From: Bacteroidetes bacterium UBA1947
GTDB lineage: Bacteria > Bacteroidota > Bacteroidia > Chitinophagales > Chitinophagaceae
DNA: 37,187 bases
Assembly: GCA_002336915.1 (NCBI GenBank)
Contig: DDET01000034.1
Location: 1-37,187, forward strand
Reading direction: 5' to 3'
A program made the translations under genes and the position numbers. Of this stretch, positions 7,775 to 14,206 are shown in pieces. The notes below the pieces were generated by a model that did no database searches, was not told where the DNA came from, and saw only the letters and a program-made list of their open reading frames with translations. Every line of letters starts with the position of its first letter. Positions within the stretch are counted from its first letter, which is position 1.

Positions 7775-8632
7775 TTATCCCAAATACACTTTCAGTGCAT
7801 TGCTATAGCGTGTTTTTTGCAAACGTTTGATAGCGCGTTCCTTTATCTGGCGTATACGCTCTTTTGTAAGATCATATTTGTCGCCTATTTCTTCAATGGT
7901 CGGGCCATTGTCGCCCCTAAGGCCAAAATAAGCTTCAAGTATTTCCGCTTCACGCACACTCAGTGACTTGAGGATACGGCCTATTTCAGCACGCAGTGAA
8001 TCCTTCATTACATCTTCGTCGGTATCGCTGCTACCTTCCAGCAGGTCGCCCATTGCTACATCTTCCGCTTCGTGCACAGGTGCATCCAGCGACGTGTGGC
8101 GTGAGTTGGTAGTAAAGATATTGGTCACTTCGGTTTCGCTCATGTCCAGTATCTCAGCCAGTTCCTCGGTAGAGGGTTCGCGTTCGTTTTCCTGTTCAAA
8201 AGCTATAAATGCCTTATTCGCTTTATTATAGGTGCCTATCTTATTCTGCGGCAGGCGCACAAGACGACCCTGTTCGGCCAAAGCCTGGAGGATAGACTGG
8301 CGTATCCACCATACAGCGTAAGAGATGAATTTAAAGCCCTTTGTTTCATCAAAACGTTGTGCCGCTTTGATAAGGCCAAGGTTACCCTCATTTATCAAGT
8401 CGCTCAGGGATAAGCCCTGGTGCTGATATTGTTTTGCCACAGATACTACGAAACGCAAATTCGCTTTCACCAATTTCTCCAAAGCACGCTGGTCGCCCAT
8501 ATGTATTTTTTGGGCAAGGGTTGTTTCTTCTTCAGGAGTGATCATGGATATTTTGCTGATCTCCTGGAGGTACTTTTCCACCGCTTGCGAGTCGCGGTTG
8601 GTAATCTGGGTGGCAATCTTTAACTGCCTCAT
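7775..8632 (-). CDS. rpoD: RNA polymerase primary sigma factor (sigma-70, Bacteroidota type)
   Basis: Directs RNA polymerase to housekeeping promoters. At 285 aa it is the short form typical of Bacteroidota, lacking the long acidic region 1.1 and the non-conserved insert. Regions visible in order are: 1.2 (DSQAVEKYLQEISKISMITPEEE), 2 (LVKANLRFVVSVAKQYQ, DLINEGNLGLIKAAQRFD, KGFKFISYAVWWIRQSI), 3 (GRLVRLPQNKIGTYNKANKA), and 4 with the HTH (EREILEAYFGLRG-like segment, TIEEIGDKYDLTKERIRQIKERAIKRL). It is monocistronic with a terminator directly downstream. Its probable promoter box is far upstream (8919-8926), leaving a leader of roughly 280 nt. This sigma is the likely reader of the TAnnTTTG boxes noted across the window. 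Confidence 0.98.
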   Translation of the reverse strand: MRQLKIATQITNRDSQAVEKYLQEISKISMITPEEETTLAQKIHMGDQRALEKLVKANLRFVVSVAKQYQHQGLSLSDLINEGNLGLIKAAQRFDETKGFKFISYAVWWIRQSILQALAEQGRLVRLPQNKIGTYNKANKAFIAFEQENEREPSTEELAEILDMSETEVTNIFTTNSRHTSLDAPVHEAEDVAMGDLLEGSSDTDEDVMKDSLRAEIGRILKSLSVREAEILEAYFGLRGDNGPTIEEIGDKYDLTKERIRQIKERAIKRLQKTRYSNALKVYLG

Positions 8633-8644
8633 AAGAATATAAAT

Positions 8645-8893
8645 TTAATTTGAATTACTAACTAATAGACCTAACACTCTGTATATCGTACTAATAGACG
8701 TGAAACTACCTTGAAAAGTTTGATGTCCTCCCGAAATAATTCCCCACTTTAACATTACATACTTATATACAAATTCTGTTCCATCTTTTGCTGAAACTAA
8801 GCGCGCAATAGCTGAATAAACGCTAAAACCTGCGCCAGATTGTGTGTGTGGGACTTTATGGATATATCTTATGCCTATATAAGCAATGACCAC
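8645..8893 (-). CDS. Possible 82-aa ORF filling the rpoD leader (doubtful)
   Basis: An ATG frame of 82 codons (MVIAYIGIRYIHKV...LLVSNSN) runs from about 20 nt after the predicted transcription start to 12 nt before the rpoD ATG. No family is recognised. Composition is ordinary and there is no clear ribosome site. It may be a chance ORF in a long 5' UTR, or a leader peptide or small protein co-transcribed with rpoD. Confidence 0.15.
   Translation of the reverse strand: MVIAYIGIRYIHKVPHTQSGAGFSVYSAIARLVSAKDGTEFVYKYVMLKWGIISGGHQTFQGSFTSISTIYRVLGLLVSNSN
8661..8699. repeat. 10-bp direct repeat in the rpoD leader
   Basis: ACTAATAGAC occurs at 8661-8670 and again at 8690-8699, 29 bp apart start to start, between 29 and 67 nt upstream of the rpoD start codon. 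It could be an operator or a leader-RNA element, or chance. Confidence 0.4.
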
Positions 8894-8918
8894 GCGCCAA
8901 TTTTGGCAGATTTCTGTG

Positions 8919-8926
8919 CAAAGCTA
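8919..8926 (-). promoter_or_regulatory. Predicted -7 box of rpoD
   Basis: TAGCTTTG on the minus strand is an exact TAnnTTTG match. It is the clearest match I found on the minus strand between rpoD and the divergent dehydrogenase gene (8633-8985, 353 bp). Apart from the two promoters, the 82-aa frame and the 10-bp repeat, I see nothing else in that stretch. Confidence 0.5.
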
Positions 8927-8947
8927 TATCGCATCTGTCAAAAATGC

Positions 8948-8955
8948 TACCTTTG
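8948..8955 (+). promoter_or_regulatory. Predicted -7 box of the acyl-CoA dehydrogenase gene
   Basis: TACCTTTG followed by CGCGG is an exact TAnnTTTG match on the plus strand. It lies 30 nt before the ATG at 8986 and inside an upstream in-frame ATG extension, which argues against a start at 8944. Confidence 0.65.
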
Positions 8956-8985
8956 CGCGGCAATCTTGTCAATTTTAACATAATT

Positions 8986-10164
8986 ATGCAAAAAGATCTG
9001 TATCAGCACCCGGACTATTATCTCGTAGATGAATTATTGACAGATGAGCATAAGCTTATCCGGGACTCGGTTAGAGCCTATGTGAAGAAGGAAATTTCAC
9101 CAATAATAGAGGACTATGCCCAGAAGGCAGAATTTCCAAAACAAATAATAAAAGGCCTGGGCGACCTGGGTTGTTTCGGTCCATTTGTACCGGTGGAATA
9201 TGGCGGTGCCGGGCTTGATTACATTTCCTATGGTATCATGATGCAGGAACTGGAGCGTGGCGATTCAGGTGTTCGTTCCACTGCCTCGGTACAGGGATCG
9301 CTGGTTATGTTCCCTATTTATAAATTCGGCAGCGAGGAGCAGAAACATAAATACCTGCCCAAACTGGCGACAGGGGAGTGGATGGGTTGTTTCGGCCTGA
9401 CTGAACCTAACCATGGTTCCGATCCCGGCGGTATGGAGTCAAATTTCAAAGATGCAGGTGACCACGTAATATTGAATGGCGCCAAAATGTGGATATCTAA
9501 TGCACCTTTTGCTGACATCGCCGTGGTTTGGGCAAAGAACGAGGCTGGGGAAATACAGGGACTAATTGTGGAAAGGGGCATGGACGGTTTTACTACTCCC
9601 GAAACACATGGCAAATGGTCGCTGCGCGCTTCGGCAACCGGTGAACTGGTTTTTGACAATGTAAAAGTACCTAAGGAAAATATATTGCCCGGCGTAAAGG
9701 GCTTGAAAGGACCACTTTCCTGTTTGTCAAGCGCGCGTTACGGTATAGCATGGGGCGCATTAGGTTGCGCTACCGATTGTTATGACACAGCATTGCGTTA
9801 CTCATTGCAGCGTCACCAATTCGGTAAACCAATAGCGGGCTTCCAGCTTACACAAAAGAAACTGGCTGAAATGATAACAGAAATAACCAAGAGCCAGTTA
9901 TTGGTTTGGCGTTTGGGTGTGCTCAGGAATGAGGACCGAGCAACACCGGCGCAGATATCAATGGCCAAGCGCAATAGCTGCCAGGTGGCACTAACCATAG
10001 CACGTGAAGCACGCCAGATACTAGGTGGTATGGGTATAACAGGCGAATTCAGCATTATGCGGCATATGATGAACCTTGAGTCGGTAATTACTTACGAAGG
10101 TACGCACGACATACACCTGCTCATTACAGGTATGGATGTGACGGGTATCAATGCTTTTAAATAG
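8986..10164 (+). CDS. gcdH: Acyl-CoA dehydrogenase, glutaryl-CoA dehydrogenase type
   Basis: An FAD enzyme that oxidatively decarboxylates glutaryl-CoA to crotonyl-CoA in lysine/tryptophan catabolism. The protein is 392 aa from the ATG at 8986, the usual GCDH size. An upstream ATG at 8944 would add 14 residues but overlaps the promoter box. Domains: N-terminal helices (YYLVDELLTDEHKLIRDSVRAYV), middle beta-domain (GCFGLTEPNHGSDPGGMES; WISNAPFADIAVVWAK), C-terminal helical domain (RYGIAWGALGCATDCYDTAL; RHQFGKPIAGFQLTQKKLAEM). The catalytic Glu is Glu371 in TYEGTHDIHLLITG, the GCDH-specific position. It is transcribed divergently from rpoD and ends in a strong terminator. The GCDH subfamily call rests on the EGTHDIH end and the EPNHGSDPGGM segment. 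Confidence 0.9.
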   Translation: MQKDLYQHPDYYLVDELLTDEHKLIRDSVRAYVKKEISPIIEDYAQKAEFPKQIIKGLGDLGCFGPFVPVEYGGAGLDYISYGIMMQELERGDSGVRSTASVQGSLVMFPIYKFGSEEQKHKYLPKLATGEWMGCFGLTEPNHGSDPGGMESNFKDAGDHVILNGAKMWISNAPFADIAVVWAKNEAGEIQGLIVERGMDGFTTPETHGKWSLRASATGELVFDNVKVPKENILPGVKGLKGPLSCLSSARYGIAWGALGCATDCYDTALRYSLQRHQFGKPIAGFQLTQKKLAEMITEITKSQLLVWRLGVLRNEDRATPAQISMAKRNSCQVALTIAREARQILGGMGITGEFSIMRHMMNLESVITYEGTHDIHLLITGMDVTGINAFK

Positions 10165-10188
10165 GTGCAAATGATTTGACGATATTTT

Positions 10189-10213
10189 AAGGCCGGTTTC
10201 GCCGGCCTTTTTT
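10189..10213. terminator. Bidirectional terminator between convergent genes
   Basis: AAGGCCGG (10189-10196) and CCGGCCTT (10202-10209) form a GC-rich 8-bp stem with a TTTCG loop, followed by a T-run to 10213. It lies 25 nt after the dehydrogenase stop and touches the stop codon of the convergent membrane-protein gene. Confidence 0.9.
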
Positions 10214-10595
10214 AATTGACCCCGGTTTGTAACTCTTGGATCCTTCGCTTTGCATAATGGTAATAAATAAGAAATAACGCTGCGGAAAATCCCAGCCCAA
10301 ATATGCTATACCCGAAACTGAAGAATTTTATTGTTTGAGAAGTAACCTTCTCAACTTTCGGCAGATGTGAACTTACAGCAATAAGCATGTAAAAGCAACC
10401 AGTAGCCATTATGATACCAATTGCCTTGTCTATGTATTTAATATCAAGGAGAAACTGCGTGACAAACAAAACCATGAAGCCAGCCATCAACCAATTTGTA
10501 TAACCCGCCGTATAATTGTCCACAAACCAAAATGCTGCTATACTTGTAAAAAGCAAATAGCAAAGGCCGCGAAATATCTTTATCCTTTTTGACAT
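10212..10595 (-). CDS. Four-helix membrane protein of unknown function
   Basis: The protein is 127 aa with about four hydrophobic segments: residues 7-24 (IFRGLCYLLFTSIAAFWF), 33-50, 57-76 and 90-111. It ends in a short basic/polar tail (YAKRRIQELQTGVN). There are no charged catalytic motifs. I do not recognise the family. It lies upstream of no obvious partner, about 100 bp downstream of the cyclase gene's neighbourhood on the same strand. The gene is real by coding-frame character and by its fit between two terminators and promoters, but its function is open. Confidence 0.7.
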   Translation of the reverse strand: MSKRIKIFRGLCYLLFTSIAAFWFVDNYTAGYTNWLMAGFMVLFVTQFLLDIKYIDKAIGIIMATGCFYMLIAVSSHLPKVEKVTSQTIKFFSFGYSIFGLGFSAALFLIYYHYAKRRIQELQTGVN

Positions 10596-10692
10596 GAAAA
10601 TTTCTTTATAATAACGTAACGCTTACCACAACCATATTATTATGAGTGTCAACCGACTGTTGCAGCAATCCACTGCTATAAGTCTATCCAGC

Positions 10693-12585
10693 CTAATTTA
10701 AGACAATGATTTCAGGCATCTCCACACCCTGTAGTAAGTAAGTTTGCATTTTACCCTTTCCTTTTATCTCTACTGTGCCACGCGTTACAAAGTTATACTT
10801 CTGGTCCTCAGCCGACCTATTGTGCACTGCATGCATAAAATGCTCAGTACAGTGTATCTCGCCAACCACACCTGTGCTTTCCATTCGGCTGGCAGTGTTT
10901 ACAGGATCGCCCCAGAGATCGTAAATGAATTTCTTGCTGCCTATCACGCCCGCCACCACCGGTCCGCAATCCAGCCCTATCCTGAAACGAACAGGTGTGC
11001 CGTCTTTTGTCTTATAGTTTTTCACTTGCTCCTTCACATCCAGCGCCATATTGGCCGCAGCTATTGCATGGTCTCTCCTGGGCTGTGGTAGCCCCGACAC
11101 GGCCATGTAGCAGTCACCAATGGTCTTTATTTTTTCCAGGCCGTGTTTTTCCGCTATCACATCAAACAGCGTGAATATCTCGTTCAGCATAGTCACCAGT
11201 TCCTTAGGGTCACGGTCTGCTGAAAAGTGCGTGAAGTCCGCCATATCTATGAACATTACAGATGCACTGCTGAACTGGTCGGCAATTGGGTGTTCTTTTC
11301 TTTTAAGGCGTTCTGCAATTTTTCCGGGCAATATATTAAGCAATAGCTGCTCAGATTTCTTACGCTGCTTTAAAATAAAAAGAATGACAACAAACAATAA
11401 TCCCATTCCGCCCCCAAGAAATAAATTAGTATTGCGCTTTTTGGCAACTTCCAGTTGCTTTATATGAATTTCCTTGTCCTGCTGGTCCAGTTTGTATTGT
11501 GCCTCAAGTTTGCTTATCTCCTCTCCATTATTTTGCTTATAGATGGAGTCAAGCATATCGGCATATTTTCTGTCCATTTCAAAGGCACGCTTGTAATCTC
11601 CTTTCATGGCATATAGGGCCGCAAGATTATTATAGCTGCTCTGGAGTGCTTCAAGAAAGCCTGCTTCGCTTGCCAATTGTATGGATGGCAATATGATAGC
11701 TATAGCGCGGTCCACAAGTACTTTCTTGTCCGCGTGTGTATAATTATTGACTCTTTTTTTTCCTGTGGAATCTTCCGCAATGGTTTTGTATATACTGGAG
11801 ATATTGATAAGGAATGCAGCTTGTGCAGTTTTGTTTCCAATTTCTTCATACATTTTCAAAGCGCCGGTGTATTGCTCAAGCGCCCTTGTCTCATCATCAT
11901 CCCGCACATATATATTCCCTGCGTTTCCCATGTTCCGGGCCATTCCATTCTTGTTTCCTATCTCTTTATATATCTGGTAAGCCTGCTCATAGTAGGTTAA
12001 TGTTTTGGCTCGGTTTGCAGCTCTCACATCCAGGTTGATTTTCGCCGTGTCAAAGTAGTGAGAGTAAATATTGCCCATATTCCCCAGGTTAGTTGCCATT
12101 TTTTCTTTCGCCCCTAGAGCGGCAAACATTTTGTAAGCTTTTTCATAGTACTCAAAAGCCTTGTCATAATTCTTCTGACGGTAGTATACATTGCCAATAT
12201 CGCCCAGGCTAATTGCGATATCCGATTTGCTGCCTAAGTCCTCGCCTATTTTTAATGCCTCGAAATAACAAGCAAGCGCCTTGGCGTGGTCGGTTTTTGC
12301 CAGGTAATTACCGCCAATGGCAATTTTCGCTATCGCCATACCTTGCCTCCAGTCTATCTCTTTAGCGAGGTTAATAGCTCTTTGGCCATATATCATACCT
12401 GTATCACTGCTGGAATACGCGTATAGATCACTTAGCTTGCAGAGGAGTAGGACTTTGTTGGTATCATTCTCACCAAACGGAACTCTAGCAAGCAAAGAAT
12501 CAATAAGCTCACGCCCTTGCTTTTGTGCATGGAGAGAAGTAAAAAATGACAGGAAGAACAATAAAAAGGTAAACGACCGTTTCAT
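10693..12585 (-). CDS. TPR-containing class III adenylate cyclase
   Basis: The protein is 630 aa. A signal peptide (1-20, ending in LHAQ) is followed by TPR-like repeats to about 350 (repeated FEYYEKAYKMF..LGxK..A..LGNxGNIY units), a charged helix, one membrane segment (387-405), and a cytoplasmic class III cyclase domain. Metal-binding Asp447 (MFIDMADF) and Asp491 (KTIGDCYM) are present. The purine-specifying pair is Lys487 and Asp556 (IYDLWGDPVNTASRM), which predicts ATP rather than GTP. Asn563 and Arg567 complete the active site. The layout is a periplasmic TPR sensor linked across the membrane to cAMP synthesis. No CRP-type receptor is in this window. Confidence 0.93.
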   Translation of the reverse strand: MKRSFTFLLFFLSFFTSLHAQKQGRELIDSLLARVPFGENDTNKVLLLCKLSDLYAYSSSDTGMIYGQRAINLAKEIDWRQGMAIAKIAIGGNYLAKTDHAKALACYFEALKIGEDLGSKSDIAISLGDIGNVYYRQKNYDKAFEYYEKAYKMFAALGAKEKMATNLGNMGNIYSHYFDTAKINLDVRAANRAKTLTYYEQAYQIYKEIGNKNGMARNMGNAGNIYVRDDDETRALEQYTGALKMYEEIGNKTAQAAFLINISSIYKTIAEDSTGKKRVNNYTHADKKVLVDRAIAIILPSIQLASEAGFLEALQSSYNNLAALYAMKGDYKRAFEMDRKYADMLDSIYKQNNGEEISKLEAQYKLDQQDKEIHIKQLEVAKKRNTNLFLGGGMGLLFVVILFILKQRKKSEQLLLNILPGKIAERLKRKEHPIADQFSSASVMFIDMADFTHFSADRDPKELVTMLNEIFTLFDVIAEKHGLEKIKTIGDCYMAVSGLPQPRRDHAIAAANMALDVKEQVKNYKTKDGTPVRFRIGLDCGPVVAGVIGSKKFIYDLWGDPVNTASRMESTGVVGEIHCTEHFMHAVHNRSAEDQKYNFVTRGTVEIKGKGKMQTYLLQGVEMPEIIVLN

Positions 12586-12660
12586 AGTTAAACCAAAGGA
12601 TTATAAAGAAACGGAAAATATTTATTTTTTACAAGTATATACAACAGGTATAACAAACAA

Positions 12661-12686
12661 AAAAAGCCGGTGGAAACCGGCTTTTT
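12661..12686. terminator. Terminator after the LamG/T9SS gene
   Basis: AAAAAGCCGG (12661-12670) and CCGGCTTTTT (12677-12686) form a 10-bp stem with a 6-nt loop, flanked by A and T runs. It is about 20 nt downstream of the minus-strand T9SS gene and upstream of the cyclase gene, which therefore has its own promoter. Confidence 0.88.
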
Positions 12687-12707
12687 TCAAATAAACCACT
12701 TTATACA

Positions 12708-13958
12708 CTATTGCTTCATGAAAAAAGTATTCGATATATTTTTTCCATCATTTACGCGTAACATATACATACCGGTCGCTAAACCGGAGGTATTTACCAA
12801 GTTGTTATTGATCAATTGATCGATCAGTATCCTGCCATCCATCGATAGTACTTGTACCGCGCCCGTGTTATTAGTGTTTTCAAATTCCAGGTTTAGTACA
12901 TCATTTGCCGGGTTGGGGTAGAGCTTATAGCCATTAGGACCTGCTACATTTTTTACGTCTACAGCACTCACGGTCAGCACTCCCGCTATCGATGAAACCT
13001 GATAGCTGTCGATAGTCTGTACGGTGCAGGTATAGCTGCCCGCATCGCTCATTGCTACCGCAGGTATTGTATATACAGAGTCAATAGCGCCATTTATATT
13101 TATACCATTTTTCTTCCATTGGTACGTGTAGGTTGAATCAGGATTGAAATAAGTGTGCGATATATGCATGGTCGCCGGTTGACCTATTGTTTTCGTCTGC
13201 GATTGTGGATGCTCAGTGATCAAAAGATCCAGGTGATGATAATATTCCGGTCCTGCTCCGCCTAAAAAGAAGATCACATTGTCCATTGTACCGTCAAGGT
13301 ATTCCCAAACATCGGGCAAATAGGATGGGTACATGTTGCGGCCGTTGCAGGTACCAACGTATATGTGCGCATATGAATTACCTCCGCCGTTGAATCCCTG
13401 GTCGCGGCTTTGATTCATCTTTCCATCCACCCATATCTCCTGGTGCACTTCGCCGGTTACCTGTTGTACCCTTACATGAAATACAACGTGATGCCATTTG
13501 TTGTCATTCAAAGTGTCTGTACTAACCAATTCATCACTGCCTCCGTCATAAAAGAAGCCGCATACATGCCCGGCCGAATCCATGTATAACAACGGTGTGA
13601 AATTGGACGGCGTATTACCTACGCTCTCCAGCCCGCCATAAACAAACCCGCTTGGCGCATCATGATTATTTGTTTTGAACCATATAGAGACGCCTATCGC
13701 ATAGCCGCCTATCCATGTATTCGGCACTTCTACATAAGAGCTGGTACCATTAAAAGATCCGGCGCTGTTCGGCAGGCCCGCTATGTCCGTAGTGTAAGTT
13801 ATGTTATTGCCTGTACCATGATAGCCGCCGCCGCTTGAATCAGCACAGTTATTACCGAAGTAGTATTTGATGGCCTCGCTTTGTGCTTTGAGGCTATTAA
13901 CTGTAATGACAGTGAATATAGATGCCAGTATAGCCGTAAATGTAAATTGCTTTTTCAT
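12708..13958 (-). CDS. Secreted LamG/Ig-like protein with type IX secretion sorting domain
   Basis: The protein is 416 aa. A signal peptide (1-25, ...NSLKAQ) is followed by a concanavalin-like LamG domain (about 30-235; SFNGTSSYVEVPN, VSIWFKT, KWHHVVFHV, IWVDGKMN). Next comes an Ig-like domain (about 250-335; SQTKTIGQPATMHI, YQWKKNG, SDAGSYTCTV), then a T9SS type A sorting domain (about 340-416; YKLYPNPANDVLNLEF, GMYMLRV). Such proteins cross the outer membrane by T9SS and stay on the surface or are released; LamG suggests carbohydrate or adhesive binding. It is transcribed away from the LytS/LytTR pair, and the shared region carries four LytTR-like sites, so it is a likely target of that system. 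Confidence 0.92.
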   Translation of the reverse strand: MKKQFTFTAILASIFTVITVNSLKAQSEAIKYYFGNNCADSSGGGYHGTGNNITYTTDIAGLPNSAGSFNGTSSYVEVPNTWIGGYAIGVSIWFKTNNHDAPSGFVYGGLESVGNTPSNFTPLLYMDSAGHVCGFFYDGGSDELVSTDTLNDNKWHHVVFHVRVQQVTGEVHQEIWVDGKMNQSRDQGFNGGGNSYAHIYVGTCNGRNMYPSYLPDVWEYLDGTMDNVIFFLGGAGPEYYHHLDLLITEHPQSQTKTIGQPATMHISHTYFNPDSTYTYQWKKNGININGAIDSVYTIPAVAMSDAGSYTCTVQTIDSYQVSSIAGVLTVSAVDVKNVAGPNGYKLYPNPANDVLNLEFENTNNTGAVQVLSMDGRILIDQLINNNLVNTSGLATGMYMLRVNDGKNISNTFFMKQ

Positions 13959-13983
13959 AAAGTTTTGCTTTTGGTTTGTGGCA

Positions 13984-13991
13984 CAAGATTA
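13984..13991 (-). promoter_or_regulatory. Predicted -7 box of the T9SS gene
   Basis: TAATCTTG on the minus strand is TAnnTTTG with one mismatch. It ends 25 nt before the ATG. The LytTR-like sites at 14020-14046 would then lie roughly 40-70 nt upstream of the transcription start, a normal activator position. Confidence 0.45.
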
Positions 13992-14014
13992 CGCTGCCCC
14001 TTTATTCCTTTTAA

Positions 14015-14097
14015 CCATAGTTAGTGTAGCTTGTATTTGGGTTAGTATAACTATCTGCGCAGTTTTTTCACTAACTCATTTAGGGGTTTTACTAACC
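14015..14097. promoter_or_regulatory. Symmetric LytTR-type operator array (four GTTAGT half-sites)
   Basis: The hexamer GTTAGT occurs on the plus strand at 14020-14025 and 14041-14046, starts 21 bp apart. It occurs on the minus strand at 14070-14075 and 14091-14096 (ACTAAC), again 21 bp apart. LytTR regulators are known to bind direct repeats about two helical turns apart, with a core like GTTN[AG][TG], which GTTAGT fits exactly. The two tandem pairs point toward each other with a 23-bp gap. The array lies between the T9SS gene and the operon that encodes a LytTR regulator (17112-17867). The link to that regulator is inference. Confidence 0.65.
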
Positions 14098-14182
14098 CGG
14101 TCCCGTAAAACCTTGTTTTTACAGTCATATTTGTATTGCTACGGCTCGCTGGAATATGTAGCAAATTTTAACTTCCTCCTAT

Positions 14183-14190
14183 TATCTTTA
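14183..14190 (+). promoter_or_regulatory. Predicted -7 box of the sensor-regulator operon
   Basis: TATCTTTA matches TAnnTTTG except for the last base. It ends 16 nt before the TTG start of the kinase gene. Confidence 0.45.
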
Positions 14191-14206
14191 TACAGCAGCT
14201 AAGAGC

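Noticed and set aside
8944..8985. Upstream ATG for the glutaryl-CoA dehydrogenase gene
   Set aside because: The exact -7 box TACCTTTG (8948-8955) lies within it, and the family length is matched by the ATG at 8986.
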